A DNA stretch of 64,000 bases from Paraspadella gotoi (GCA_051294375.1 CM119268.1:3700981-3764980); one strand, 5' to 3'; shown: positions 10,351 to 22,467, numbered from the stretch's first letter. Made by a program: numbers and translations. The notes: generated by a model from the sequence alone, not told the origin.

Positions 10351-10618
10351 ACAGGGAATGGCTGTCACTTTTTCCCTCAAGTAACGAGGGTTAATTTCAC
10401 CACAATTTTTTTCTTCATCTTCCGCTTAACTTTTCTCACGATGAATTCACTTTTCACTTTCACCGTCTCATAATTTATCTCACAAAAACGTATAAGCTTC
10501 ACCATTCAGTCTTTCTCACAAGAATCACATTATCTCAATAACGTCCTTCCTTTCACGCGCGAGTCACGTCACTTCTCTCGTCCGATTCTTTCTCACCTTT
10601 CACACGGAGAAACGACTC

Positions 10619-10761
10619 NNNNNNNNNNNNNNNNNNNNNNNNNNNNNNNNNNNNNNNNNNNNNNNNNNNNNNNNNNNNNNNNNNNNNNNNNNNNNNNNNN
10701 NNNNNNNNNNNNNNNNNNNNNNNNNNNNNNNNNNNNNNNNNNNNNNNNNNNNNNNNNNNNN
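10619..10761. other. Assembly gap, 143 N
   Basis: Run of N in otherwise non-repetitive sequence. Confidence 0.95.
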
Positions 10762-11850
10762 TAGATCCGTGCGTACGTGTGTAGACTCGGTTGATTTGTT
10801 GAGACGCCATTCGATTCGCTTCGCTTATATCCTTGACTCCGACTCTTCGTTCAGAAGTCGATTTTTTAGTTTGGGAAGTCGTGAGTAAAAAATTATTAAC
10901 GGGAAATTTTGTAAGTGGGTGATTTGAATTTTTATACGAAATGTTTTTTTTTTCTTTTACTACAAATATATTCAATTTTCGCTAAATTAAATCCGTACTC
11001 GTGGACCTTATGAAATATTTATCAATGTTTCAAGGCTATTTATAAAAAAGAAATAAGAGTACAACTTAGTAAAAGAACAAAATTATAAGATATAATGATA
11101 AATAAAAAAAAATTTTAAAAAATATATATATAATTAAATAAATTAATAAAATTAATACAAACCGAAATACAGTAAAATAGTGTACTTGTACGTATAATAT
11201 CGAACCTTTACAAAAAATCTGGTCAAGCAAAAAAAAAACTCAACTTTCCCTCAATATTTTTCTTTCCGAAATTTACGATTTGTAAAAAAATTATTCAAAT
11301 TTGCGTAAACGGGGATGGAAAAAAAAGAAAAGGAACGAAAAAAAAAATTAAAATTAATTCGATATCGCTTCTCAACATTACGAGGTCGCTAAATCCGTTT
11401 TACGATCCCGACCGTCGATCTTTATCAAAATATGCAAATTTTATCTCGGGCCAATTTCTTTTTTAGCCGCGAAAAAAAAAAGAAGGAAAGAAAAAAGAAG
11501 AATATGCGATGGTGTTTCTTTGCTTTTGCCTGGACCAAGAGCGAGAAGTAGCGGAGGGTGAATAATAATTTCAGTTTTTACAAAAAAATGTAGAGTTTTT
11601 AAATCAAGATTTTAAGTATAAAGCATTATTTTAATAAAAACTTTCTTCTTTATTTCTTTTTCCTTTTCTTTCTTTTTTCTTTCTTTTTTCTATCTCTTCT
11701 ATCTATTATTTCCGATATCCCCATTTAAAATCATTAAGGATCGCCGTGTTGTAAAACGGGCACGTCGCGGCGAGTAAACTCGGAAATAAACAAAGACACA
11801 GAAGGAAGGAAAAAGAAAACAATAATGTCAACCTCCCCGTTTCGGCCTCC
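10762..11850. other. AT-rich unique intergenic DNA
   Basis: Mostly A/T-rich with homopolymer runs. A short GC-richer island lies at 11740-11790. No frame, RNA or repeat unit is recognised. Confidence 0.6.
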
Positions 11851-11856
11851 CCTCTC

Positions 11857-11864
11857 TCTCTCCT

Positions 11865-11917
<53 letters not shown>

Positions 11918-11955
11918 TCTCTTTCTCCTCCTCTCTCTCTCTCTCCGTCTCTCTT
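11857..11955. repeat. (CT)n microsatellite
   Basis: CT dinucleotides with a few TTCC interruptions. The longest uninterrupted part is about 11872-11912. Confidence 0.95.
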
Positions 11956-13205
11956 TAAGGGGCAAGGTGACCAGGGGGTAAAATAAAAAGCTGGGTGCTG
12001 AAAGCATAACGTTTTAACCCTTTAATTTAAGGGCTGGTTTCTGACTATATGATCTTTTTTATAATCATTGGGAAAGTGTAAAAATCGGAATATAATCAGC
12101 TTGCTTAATTTTTTTTTAATCGGTAAGAAAGAAGGAAAATCTTTTTTTCAAATTATAATTTTTTTTTTTAAGGATAAGATCTAATTAAAAGTTTTCAGCT
12201 TATAACAAAAATTTTATAATAAAAAATCAGGAATGAATCAAAAAAAAATTTAGGTATATCCTTATAATCAACTTGATTTTTAAAACTTTTTTTTTAAAAA
12301 GATTCTGTTATGGATTTAAAAATACCTTTGAAGTATATAAATATAAAGAAGATAAAGTTCTGTACTTTTGCTATTATTCTTATATTATAATTAGGATAAT
12401 ATAATTTAATTACATATATAAGGGAAATGAATGATTTAATTAATAGTTATTACACAGTTTATTTCTATAAGAATTACAATTTAGTTGATTTTTTTCTGCT
12501 TAGTGAATATAAAATAAAAGCTTTTTCAATAACGGGCTCCTTTATCCTAAAAATTGTAGACTTTATTTATACAATAAAAATAATAAATTTGGAATTAGTA
12601 GTTATAGTTTAAAAAATATTTTTCAATTTAAAATAAATTAATAAGATCATATAATATTAAGGTAGGAGATTAAAACCTCTAAATTTTTGGTTTCTGCTAC
12701 AATTAGAGATAGGAATTTTTAGCCACTTGGTTGTAAAGAAAATTACATGATATCACCATTCAAATTCCTTTTGATGATAGACCTTAAGCTATGATATCAT
12801 TTTTCACTGGCCCTTAAGCTATTTCTTTTCCCTTTTCTTTTTTTTGTTTCTCTCGCTTTTCTATCCTTTTTTTATGTTAATTCAATATTTCTGTTAATGT
12901 AAAGTTACCATGACTGTTAATTTTTAGTTTTTAAGAAATGTACATTTAGCCTTTACGTTTCTATCAATTAAATTTTAAAAGTATATACATGTAACTTAAT
13001 GGGAATTCATCTCTGCTTTCCGTCGGAGGAGACCGTGGGAGAAGCGGAGAAAGAAAAAACAACAAAACAGAAGGGCAAACATCAACGAACTTGCGGGGAG
13101 AAAACAACTAAAACCAAATATACAATTGACCAATACGAACTTTAGCCAACACGGATGAATGAAAATGTTATATAGACATTCGATAACCGTAGTTAATATG
13201 CATTC
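11956..13205. other. AT-rich unique intergenic DNA
   Basis: Strongly A/T-rich. A 61-codon hydrophobic frame at 12427-12612 and a short stretch with two CTTAAGCTAT words (12784, 12813) stand out, but neither gives a supportable gene or tRNA. Confidence 0.55.
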
Positions 13206-13362
13206 AGAAAACCACCTGATATTTAATAATTATAATAATATTAATAAATAATAATATATAAAATAATAATTTAATAATAATAATTTAATAATAATAAATA
13301 ATAATAATATAATAATAAAATTAATTATTAATATTAATAATAACAATATATAATGTATCATC
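13206..13362. repeat. (AAT)n microsatellite, degenerate
   Basis: AATAATAAT-type trinucleotides with frequent interruptions across about 150 bases. Confidence 0.9.
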
Positions 13363-13545
13363 TTATTAACAGATATATTACCCCTGTTATAAGAATAGCA
13401 TTGATTATTGATAAATTTGATAAATAATTCTTAGGGCTTTTTCAGAACATTTTGCACTTACATTTCATCGGCTTCCAGTTTTGAAGGAAAAAGCGTTTTT
13501 TTGAAATTAAAGAGCCAAAATTCCAAAACCTTAATGTTTGCTCTC

Positions 13546-13625
13546 ACTCTCCTTCCCACTCTCTCTCTCCCTCTCTCTCTCTCTCTTCTCTCCACTCTCC
13601 TCTCTCTCTCTCTCTCTCTCCTTCT
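13546..13625. repeat. (CT)n microsatellite, interrupted
   Basis: CTCTCTC runs separated by CCAC/CCT interruptions. Confidence 0.9.
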
Positions 13626-13873
13626 TTCCATTCTCTTTAGGTTTTTGGTCTATGCCATAAATCTTAGAATCGTTCTTCTCCATTCGATAGACTTTTTCTC
13701 TCAGTTAAATTAAAGAGAAAAAAAATAAATTTATAATATTTTATAATTTTTTTTTTTTGAGTCTTTCGATTTGGCGGCCATTTTTGAAAAAAAAAAGTTT
13801 TTTCTTTTCAGTCTTGAAGCAAAAAAAAGTAGGGATTAGGGGAAAAAGGTTGGGGATTCGTTTATCTTCTTAG

Positions 13874-13985
13874 ATCGGGAGAGAGAGAGAGAGAGACTGA
13901 GAAGGAGAGAGAGGAGAGAGAGAGAGGAGGAGGAGAGCCAGAAATAAGAAGCGGAGGAGTAGGAGAAGTGGAGAGAGAGTCAAAG
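13874..13985. repeat. (GA)n / GAG-rich purine tract
   Basis: GA dinucleotides grading into GGAG and AGAAG triplets. Three minus-strand frames over it translate to S/L/F-rich low complexity. Confidence 0.85.
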
Positions 13986-13989
13986 GCAG

Positions 13990-15130
13990 CGCGGGAGGAA
14001 AAAAGAACCGCCAAGATAAACTGCCAATGAAACTGTGGTCTGGTCTTGCATTTGAAACAGTGAGAAACACGGTTTTGAGGAAAAGAAAAAGAAAAAACCC
14101 CCAAGAGAGGGAGAAAAAGAGCGAGATAGGGACAGGACGGAAAAAAAAATGGATAACCCCAGGTGAGTTGTCAAATGGCGTAGGCAGAAGAAACTTATAT
14201 TGATAGAATACAGCCAAATTTTATATTATCTCAAAGAGTTGATTTAAGAAGATTCATATATTTGATTTCTATACCGATTCTCACGAGAGAAAAGAAACGA
14301 CAGATTTTCTCTGTTGACGCAATGGTTTTTCGTGCACCCGTCCTAATATAGGTATTGTAAAGGATACTAACATCTGCATACTGCTCTCAGAATCTCCTCT
14401 CATCTCTGCTGATCATCTCATCATCTCATACTCATACTACATCTCATACGTCTCGTACTCAATACATCTCTGTAACGGCCGGCGTGCCTTAATCATGGTT
14501 AAGAACCTCACAAGAGTTGTGTACTGTTAGTTTGAACAAGATTCACTTGCAGCATAGTAAAAATCAAAGAGTGCATCAAACAAGACTCACTCTCGTTACT
14601 TGAGAGCTACTGATGGAACGAAAAGAGAAACTCTCAAGTTAAACTTGTCGACATCATGTACATTATTTGCTAAAATATTTATTTCTCGTTTTTATTTTGT
14701 TTTTTGTTTACAATATTTCCTNNNNNNNNNNNNNNNNNNNNNNNNNAAACCAATGTAAAGAGAAACGGAGAACGGGAGAAACAGAATAACGAATCTTCAA
14801 TTCAACCTTGAGAAAAAAATTTGGGTTCAAAAAAGTTTCGCGCATTTGACAACATTTTTTTTTCCCCTGATTCGAAATACCGCGTTATTCCACCACGAAT
14901 GAGACATGAGTTTCCCAAACAGAAATGGAGTCAAAGTTCGCGGCAAAAGGGAAAATAGGAAATTAACGAGTTTCAACGCAAAAGAATCAAGAGAGAAACT
15001 TTAACTTTTAAACTTCTCCAATGAATTTCGTTTCATTTCGTTTTCATTCTACTTCATTTATAAAAAGCGAATAAAGCTATATGATTCAATTTCGTCTCTC
15101 AGACTCGACTCTCTTGCGCGAGAATCCAAG
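13990..15130. other. Unique AT-rich DNA with a CATCTCAT-type patch and a 25-N gap
   Basis: At 14390-14475 a degenerate CATCTCATACT unit recurs about eight times. A 25-N gap lies at 14722-14746. The rest has no repeat or frame of note. Confidence 0.5.
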
Positions 15131-15132
15131 GC

Positions 15133-15133
15133 C

Positions 15134-15175
<42 letters not shown>
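15133..15175. repeat. (CT)n microsatellite
   Basis: A perfect CT run of about 40 bases. Confidence 0.95.
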
Positions 15176-15180
<5 letters not shown>

Positions 15181-15505
15181 ACTTCATGAATAATTTTTTT
15201 TGCGAAAAAAAGTTCCTTGACTTTTGCGGACAAGGATCAGAATATCATAATTTTCTTTCTCTCTTTTTCCGCAAAACTCTGTAGGGAGAGCGAAAGGTTT
15301 AAAATTTAAATAATACAATAATATAGATTAGTGGCTGTGATTGCGCAATATATATAGATGAAGTACTTAGTTATAAGCGCAATTTAGGTTAAATAAAAAA
15401 GAACTACTACTAAAATTACTACATATAACCTAAACTGTATTCCCCCCACAAAAGACTGATTCCCCATCCCACCATAGAATAACGCCAAAAAAACATGTTC
15501 GTAAG

Positions 15506-15739
15506 NNNNNNNNNNNNNNNNNNNNNNNNNNNNNNNNNNNNNNNNNNNNNNNNNNNNNNNNNNNNNNNNNNNNNNNNNNNNNNNNNNNNNNNNNNNNNNN
15601 NNNNNNNNNNNNNNNNNNNNNNNNNNNNNNNNNNNNNNNNNNNNNNNNNNNNNNNNNNNNNNNNNNNNNNNNNNNNNNNNNNNNNNNNNNNNNNNNNNNN
15701 NNNNNNNNNNNNNNNNNNNNNNNNNNNNNNNNNNNNNNN
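15506..15739. other. Assembly gap, 234 N
   Basis: Run of N. The flanks are unrelated to each other. Confidence 0.95.
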
Positions 15740-16210
15740 AAACCGCACGAAACGAAATAAGAAGAGAAATCGAGATTCTTTCTTTTTTCTTTTTCTTTCT
15801 TTTCTTCCTCTCTGTTTACATTTATCTGGCGGCTTTTAATTCCGCCGACGATTCCCTTTTATTTTTTTATTGTCTTTACATTTCATTGATTTTCTGTCCG
15901 TTTTCTTTTGTCGAACTGACGGTTCAAAGATTTGAAGATGTTTTCTCGGCGATTTTATAGNNNNNNNNNNCTTTTATCTCTTCTTTTGTCTTTTGTTTCT
16001 GCGATTTCCGTCTCGAGAAATTTCTTCATTTTTTTATTTTTCTGTCATTTTCGCTCGAGTCGATTTAAAAGATAAAAAAAAGCCTTTTTTTGTTTTAATT
16101 TTTGACTTTTAGGGATTTTTTTTTTATGTCTTATAATTTGTTCTTTTTTGTTTTAGTCTTTTTCAATTAAAGAATCAAACGATATTTCTCTATTCTTGCA
16201 AATATTTTCG

Positions 16211-16322
16211 TTTTGTTTTCTGTTTTTTTTTTCTTCGTTTCGTTTCTCAGTTGTTTTTTTTNNNNNNNNNNTTTGTTTTCTGTTTTTTTTTCTTCGTTTC
16301 GTTTCTCAGTTGTTTTTTTTTC
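16211..16322 (+). repeat. ~50-bp direct repeat on both sides of a 10-N gap
   Basis: Sequence beginning TTTGTTTTCTGTTTTTTT and ending CGTTTCTCAGTTGTTTTTTT is present immediately before (about 16212-16261) and immediately after (16272-16321) the N run at 16262-16271, differing only in T-run length. This is an unmerged overlap of two contig ends, so one copy and the gap are probably not real. Confidence 0.9.
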
Positions 16323-16490
16323 GTTTTGTCCTTGGGTTCCTTTTTCTATTTACTTCTCCCTCTTTTCTATCCTTTTCTCTTCTTTTCTTTTCTTTCCTTT
16401 CTTTTCCTACTTCTCTATTCTCCCCCGTATACGAATATTTTTTCCCGCTCGATGGAAATTGTTTTGCTCTCGCTCACTCTCTCTCCTGTA

Positions 16491-17121
16491 NNNNNNNNNN
16501 NNNNNNNNNNNNNNNNNNNNNNNNNNNNNNNNNNNNNNNNNNNNNNNNNNNNNNNNNNNNNNNNNNNNNNNNNNNNNNNNNNNNNNNNNNNNNNNNNNNN
16601 NNNNNNNNNNNNNNNNNNNNNNNNNNNNNNNNNNNNNNNNNNNNNNNNNNNNNNNNNNNNTGTCGGCGCTTGAGAAAGGATGAAGGGCGTTAGATGGAGG
16701 ATGTGGACGCGGCGTTGGGGTTGAGGATGTTGGTCTTAAGGATGTGGGCGTTCCCTAGAATCGTCGGGTGAGAGGAGAGTTCGGTTCGGAGCTCCAAGTT
16801 TCTTGTTATTGTTGTTGTTGTTGTGGTCGTCCCTCGGAGCTGGCGTCGCGTCACGTCCGATCACGTGACAGANNNNNNNNNNNNNNNNNNNNNNNNNNNN
16901 NNNNNNNNNNNNNNNNNNNNNNNNNNNNNNNNNNNNNNNNNNNNNNNNNNNNNNNNNNNNNNNNNNNNNNNNNNNNNNNNNNNNNNNNNNNNNNNNNNNN
17001 NNNNNNNNNNNNNNNNNNNNNNNNNNNNNNNNNNNNNNNNNNNNNNNNNNNNNNNNNNNNNNNNNNNNNNNNNNNNNNNNNNNNNNNNNNNNNNNNNNNN
17101 NNNNNNNNNNNNNNNNNNNNN
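16491..17121. other. Two large gaps (170 N, 249 N) around a short CpG-rich piece
   Basis: N runs at 16491-16660 and 16873-17121. The 212 bases between them are GC-richer, with a TTG run (16806-16824) and a palindromic TCACGTGA at 16861. Confidence 0.9.
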
Positions 17122-17157
17122 TTTTCCCTCGTCCCACAATCGTTATGCTACTTTTTC

Positions 17158-17277
17158 TATGCGGTTTGTTTGGTTGTCGTCGTTTTCGTCGTCGTCGTTT
17201 TCGTCGTCGTTGTCTTATATTCAGTAAGAAATCTGTTGTCGTTGTTGTCGTTGTTGTCGACGACGGTGAGAATTTGG

Positions 17278-17310
<33 letters not shown>

Positions 17311-17312
17311 CG
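17158..17312. repeat. (GTC)n / (GTT)n triplet repeats
   Basis: GTCGTCGTTTTCGTCGTC-type triplets (17172-17270) followed by a pure TTG run (17277-17309). The frame of 205 codons across the preceding gap is open only because of the triplet repeat and N. Confidence 0.9.
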
Positions 17313-17639
17313 TTTTATTTTTTTGGCTGTCAAAGATTCATCAGGAACTGCGAAGAGAGAAATAGGTAACGATATTAAAATGTAATCAAAACATCAATGA
17401 ATACTAATTTAATGTAAATAAGAAAAAAAAGTATACTGCAACGTATCAATACTGTAGAAAATAACGTTTTATAAAAACGATATCGTTAGCGATAAAATCG
17501 GAAGGAGTGAGTCTTAAAAAAAAATAAGGAAAAAAAAAAGAAACTGGAGAGACGCAATTTTCCAGGTTTTGTGGATTTTTTTTCTTTTCCTTCGGAGACG
17601 TGGAGGCCATAACAACGACGGAGGCAACTCGAGGTACAC

Positions 17640-17698
17640 AAACGTGACAGCAACGCAAACAACGACGACGACGACGACGATAAAGATGATGATGACGA

Positions 17699-17730
<32 letters not shown>

Positions 17731-17748
17731 AAAAGTCAAACGAGAGAA
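17640..17748. repeat. (ACG)n triplet repeat
   Basis: AACGACGACG and GATGATGACG triplets, with a clean ACG run about 17694-17731. Confidence 0.9.
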
Positions 17749-17782
17749 TCCGACGATGAAGTCACAACGATGAACTTTTAGA

Positions 17783-17865
17783 TTAACAACAACAACAACA
17801 ACATTTTTTCTTCTCTAGGACGACGACAACAACGACGACAAGGATAAGAACAACAACAACGTCGA
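17783..17865. repeat. (AAC)n / (GAC)n triplet repeats
   Basis: AACAACAAC at 17784-17801, then ACGACGACAACAACGACG. This continues the triplet-repeat-rich zone 17.1-19.4 kb. Confidence 0.85.
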
Positions 17866-17947
17866 GGGTGAAAGTGATTTATGAGTTGCCATGGACACGA
17901 GGCACAAACAAAGCGTTAACACGCTAATGGCGGACGTTACGTGGAGA

Positions 17948-17949
<2 letters not shown>

Positions 17950-18013
<64 letters not shown>
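17950..18013. repeat. (GA)n microsatellite
   Basis: A perfect GA run of about 62 bases. Confidence 0.95.
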
Positions 18014-18016
<3 letters not shown>

Positions 18017-18238
18017 AACTTTTTTTTTCTCAATCTCTCTCTCCCGTAGCGAAGTCGTTATACGTATGTATCATTTGTTCGTTACATATATTTAGTCATT
18101 TTATATTTTGTATTCATTCACGGTCGCGGTACAATATTTTTTTTTTAATGTTTTCTTCGCGGGAGAAAAATAATGGGAGAATCACGTGACTGAGAGATGG
18201 TTTCCATGGCGACGGGAGTGAAGGCTGTCGGTGGTGGG

Positions 18239-18240
18239 AA

Positions 18241-18275
<35 letters not shown>

Positions 18276-18392
18276 NNNNNNNNNNNNNNNNNNNNNNNNN
18301 NNNNNNNNNNNNNNNNNNNNNNNNNNNNNNNNNNNNNNNNNNNNNNNNNNNNNNNNNNNNNNNNNNNNNNNNNNNNNNNNNNNNNNNNNNNN
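18239..18392. repeat. (GGC)n repeat running into a 117-N gap
   Basis: At least 11 GGC triplets at 18241-18275 continue directly into N (18276-18392). The repeat probably caused the break. Sequence upstream (TTTCCATGGCGACGGG) is CpG-rich, and the far side is AT-rich. Confidence 0.9.
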
Positions 18393-19135
18393 AAAGAAAA
18401 AAAAATTGGTGTCCTTAAAAAAATCTCTTTCTGTGCGATTTTTAGTCACAGGAACAAAAATCGCTTCATCGATGTAAAAAAATACATATTTTTTAAAAGA
18501 TTTTCTTTGTATATTTGTGTTTTTAAAAACTGCAAGAAACAAATCCAGTCAGCCAAAAGGCGAGAAATATTTATTATTTTTTTGGCTCCCAAAAATATTA
18601 CTTCTGTAAAAAATGTTACGTTTAAAAAGCAAATTTCTCCCAATAAAAAAGATTCTAACGTCTAAATATCAATCATTATCTTCTCTCCATTTTATTAATT
18701 GTCCCTTTTTTTGTTGGCGCGTGAAGAAAAATCGAAACACGAACGAGCAAAAAAAAAAAAAAAAAGGAAAGAAAGAAGAAAACCGCAGACGAACGGCAAA
18801 AAAAAAGGAAAAAAAAGGAGAAGAAAAGGAAGAAAAACCACAAGGAAAAAAAATGGCAGGCAAGAAAATAAAATTGGGAAAAGAATCAATGCGAAGGAGA
18901 CAAAAAGGAACAGACGCATAAATCTGAGTTCAGAAACGAGAGAAAAATGATGAGGAGAGAGAGAGAGGAGAGATGACGAGATAGATCAGATCAAGACGAT
19001 AGCAGAGAGAGGATGAGAGATCGAGAGAGAGAGACTAGAGAGAAGCACGAAGAGAGAGATGAAGCAGCGAAAGAAACGGCCAGGCTAAGGTCGACGATGA
19101 CCTGAGAAGAGAAAGAAGGAGACCTCGAGGTTTTT
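18393..19135. other. A-rich then purine-rich low-complexity DNA
   Basis: 18393-18720 is AT-rich and unique. 18721-18890 is A/AAG-rich. 18950-19060 is GAGA/GATGA-rich. Frames on both strands here are K/R/E- or F/S-rich shadows of composition. Confidence 0.6.
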
Positions 19136-19138
19136 ACG

Positions 19139-19377
19139 TCGCAAACGACGACGACGACGACGACGTGAACCTCGACGCAGAACGCGACGATGACGACGAG
19201 GAAGACGACGCATGGCGCGACGACGACGATGACGACGACGACGCTGAGAGGTTTAGTCGTTGAAGGGAACGACGATGACGACGACGACGACGCCTAAGAA
19301 GCAAAACTTGTTGACAGGGATGATTACGAAGATAACTATGGAGACAACCGCAGAACAAGGGCAAGAACACACGCGAA

Positions 19378-19433
<56 letters not shown>

Positions 19434-19436
19434 CAT
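19139..19436. repeat. (ACG)n triplet repeats, two clean arrays
   Basis: GACGACGACG runs at 19145-19165 and 19214-19242, and a long clean run at 19378-19432. One strand reads poly-Asp, the other poly-Val or poly-Ser/Arg depending on frame, which explains the open frames. Confidence 0.95.
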
Positions 19437-19779
19437 GACCGGTAGGCAAGGCTATCGGGTTAGACCATTAACCTTTTTTTCGCTTTCGTTCGTCGATCGT
19501 TTTCAGTGGGAAAGACTTGATCAGTTGTTTTGTCACAGAGAGATAAAATCAACTGAACGGATGAAGAAAGAAAACAACGTGTTTGATGGAAACATAAAGA
19601 AAGAGAACATACACGGTGTTTTGTGTCATGAAACCAATTATAAATAGTTTAAAAAAACAAAAAAGAATATGATTTTTATTCAGGAAATTAAGAGTTTAAA
19701 AAATGAGAGAAAGTTTAATTTTGTTTTAAAAAGAATTACAGGAATTATAATCAAAGTTCGACAACAAAAAGATCATCAA

Positions 19780-19890
19780 TATTGAATATAACAGCAACAA
19801 AACAATGAAAAGAATAACAACCGAAACAAAAAAAAATAACAAAAAAAGAACAATAAAAACAACATAAAAGGCAACAACAACAACAACGAG
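19780..19890. repeat. AAC-rich degenerate triplet tract
   Basis: AACAACAAAA-type repeats with a clean AAC run at 19871-19887. Confidence 0.8.
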
Positions 19891-20002
19891 AACGTCATTG
19901 TACATGTACAATCGCCAACGACGATTACGAATTTATTTGTAGTCGGAACAAAAAAAACTCGTTCGTCTTTGACTTGTTCAATGACATTCGGGACGTCAAA
20001 AG

Positions 20003-20003
20003 C

Positions 20004-20037
<34 letters not shown>
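20003..20037. repeat. (GA)n microsatellite
   Basis: A perfect GA run of about 34 bases. Confidence 0.95.
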
Positions 20038-20039
<2 letters not shown>

Positions 20040-20224
20040 AAAACTGCCCTCCGCTAATGGGAGGAGGAGAGAAGGGAGAGAGAGTCGTTGTTCCGCTTCC
20101 ACCGAAGCAATTACACTGAGTGGATGTAGTAAAGGCTGAGAAGTGAGCCAAGTGCCAATTGCTTAATTTATGAAAACAACTTGGAGTTTATTTAATCTCT
20201 TTTGAGTTGCCGCCGTCGCATATA

Positions 20225-21290
20225 GATGCTTTGTTTTGAACAGGGGGCAAGAGGAAGAGAATTAGAGAGCAGAGAGAAGAATCGAGAATGAGGAGAGAGC
20301 AGGCGCGAGACAGTAGCAGAGAGCAGGCCATATGTTTTGAAAGCAGGACGCAGAGCGACGGAGAGAGAAGAAGAGAGACGAGAGAGGGCAGCGGAGGACG
20401 AATCTTTCTGAGGGAAGGATGGGATGAGATGAGAAGAAGCGCTATGTTTTGAACAGAAGAGATCGACGCAGACCTGACCGAGAGAAGCAGACGAGAGAAT
20501 GGAGATGCGGAGATGAGGAAGATAACAGAGAAGAGAGATAGAGCGAGGATAGAGAGATCTGAGAGCGTGCGCGTGCGAGTCGGGACGGGAAGGAGGAGAG
20601 AGAGAAGAGCTTATGATTTTGCCAAAATGAGAGCAGAGAGAGAGGAGAGAGAGAGAGAGAGAGAAGAGAGAGAGGAGAGATGGGCAGGTTGCGGGCTGGG
20701 AGGAAAGGAGCGGAGAGAGAGAACGGCTTGATGCTTTGAAAATAAGCAGAGAGAACTCGATGAGAGACGAGAGGACGCAAGAGAGTAGAAGAGAGAGCTC
20801 CCTCTAATAGAAGAGGGCGAGAAACGACTGGTGCATGTATCTTGGGAGGGACAGGCAGCGGGAGTAAGAGAGAAGGCCTTATGTTTTGAAGCAGAGAGAT
20901 GGGATGAGAGAGACGAAGCAGAGAGAGACCAAGCGAACGAGAGAGGAGAGAGAGGGCAGTGGAGTGGGTGGGCAAGGAGGGAGAGGAAGAGAAGGCCCTA
21001 TGCATTTGAAAGAGAGAGACGAGAGATGAGCAGAGAGGGCCAGGTGGACGTGGAGGCCGAGGCAGGGATGAGAAGGAGAAGGCATTATGTTTTTGTAAAG
21101 AGAGAGCAGAGCCGAGAGAGAGAGACTGAGGGCAGTGGAAGGAGTGGGAGGGAAGGCAGCGGAATGATGAGAAGGCTATGTTTTTTGACAAAGAGAGATA
21201 GAGAAGAGAGGAGATTGAGAGATGACGAGAGAGAGAGAGAGGGCCAGGTGGCAGTGGGAGGAAGGAGGAGAATGACATAACTTCTCTCGC
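20225..21290. repeat. Degenerate ~90-165-bp minisatellite, about nine copies
   Basis: A landmark TATGTTTTGAA (variants TTGTTTTGAA, GATGCTTTGAA, TATGCATTTGAA) recurs at about 20231, 20332, 20444, 20611, 20731, 20880, 21000, 21087 and 21178. Each is followed by GCAGAGAGA-type purine sequence and a GGGCAG..GGAAGG..AGAAGGC stretch. Spacing is 87-167 bases because the GA part varies. A 296-codon minus-strand frame (20442-21332) stays open across it and reads S/L/P-rich with a recurring Phe-containing motif; I treat this as a by-product. A 25-N gap (21296-21320) ends the array. Confidence 0.8.
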
Positions 21291-21954
21291 TTTTTNNNNN
21301 NNNNNNNNNNNNNNNNNNNNCTTGTTCGGCATTCCATTGGCCTCCTTTTGGTTTCGTCAGTCCTCGGGCATTACTCAAGGATTACTGGAGACTTTTCCTA
21401 TGGCACTATTTTTCCATCGGTTGGGGCGCAAGGAAACGCGTGGTGAAGGCTGGTGGGGTGTGTAAGGCGATGGTGGTGGTGTGAGTTTAAGTTGAGGTTT
21501 GAGAGAGAATTGTCGAGATTGCGCGTGGTAATTATCAGTGGGTCGATGTCGTCCGGAGATGTGCAAGAATTTACTTAGGAAAATTAAGTTGCTGATTTTC
21601 TTCTTTAGATAGTTTGATTTTAGAAGTAGATCGTTTACCTATGTCCATGAATGTTAGGAAACAATGATGTCTGAACTATACATTTATATTTCATGGCAAT
21701 ACCCATAATAAGAAATTAAAATTGCGTTTATTACAAAAATGAACTGGCTCGCGTAGAGAGTCTGAAGGGTCTGCAAGGTTTGAATAATTTTTGGTCAAGT
21801 CACGAGGACAAGACTGGACAGATTATTTATAGAAAGAATGAGATTTATTTCAGTATTGTTTGGAACATTTTACTAAAATGTAAGATAAGAAGACATTCGA
21901 CACTAAATTTGGAATCATCGCCTTTTGTTTTTTTTTTTTAAGTCGATGGTATTT

Positions 21955-22095
21955 TAGACTGTAGATTTATGTGACGGGAGATTTAGCATTTGGTTTAGCT
22001 GACGAGTCAGATTTGAGATTTTTGGATTTATGTGACGAGAGACTTAAGCATTTGGATTTATGTGACGAGATTTAGATTTGGATTCTATGTAGACG
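21955..22095 (+). repeat. ~29-bp minisatellite, block B1 version (decayed)
   Basis: Units carrying GATTTATGTGACGAG recur about four times with irregular spacing. The same position in B2 has clean 29-base units around a 261-N gap. Confidence 0.75.
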
Positions 22096-22467
22096 AGGGG
22101 CAGAACGACGAATTGAGATTAACTTGTTGTTGTGGTCCTGGTGCATAGTGTATGATCCTAATGCGAAAGTGACGTCAAGGGTTTATTGTTTAATGATGTC
22201 GGCATGTTTGTTTTGAAACATATGGGAGTACAGAGATACAGAATTTTAGGACAAGAAGTAAAGAGTTTAGACGATCTAAAAATTAATAAGAAAGATTTCT
22301 AGTTGTCATTTAGACACCGCTTAACCCATCTGATTTAAAAAAGTTTAATTGTTATTAATTTTACCTCTTTCTTTTTTTTTCTTTTGCGGCATTGTCATTA
22401 GAGCAACAAGATAAAAAGGATATATTGTTTAAATATTTTTTAAGCTTATTTTTTAATAGATTGTTTA

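Noticed and set aside
12560-12830. Mitochondrial-like tRNAs or a nuclear mitochondrial insertion in AT-rich DNA
   Set aside because: Some words look like mitochondrial tRNA loops, but I could not build a cloverleaf and no mitochondrial protein frame is present.
20442-21332. 296-codon minus-strand open frame
   Set aside because: It runs over a degenerate minisatellite and the adjacent N-gap; S/L/P-rich with no domain. Purine-rich DNA has few stop codons in the complementary reading.
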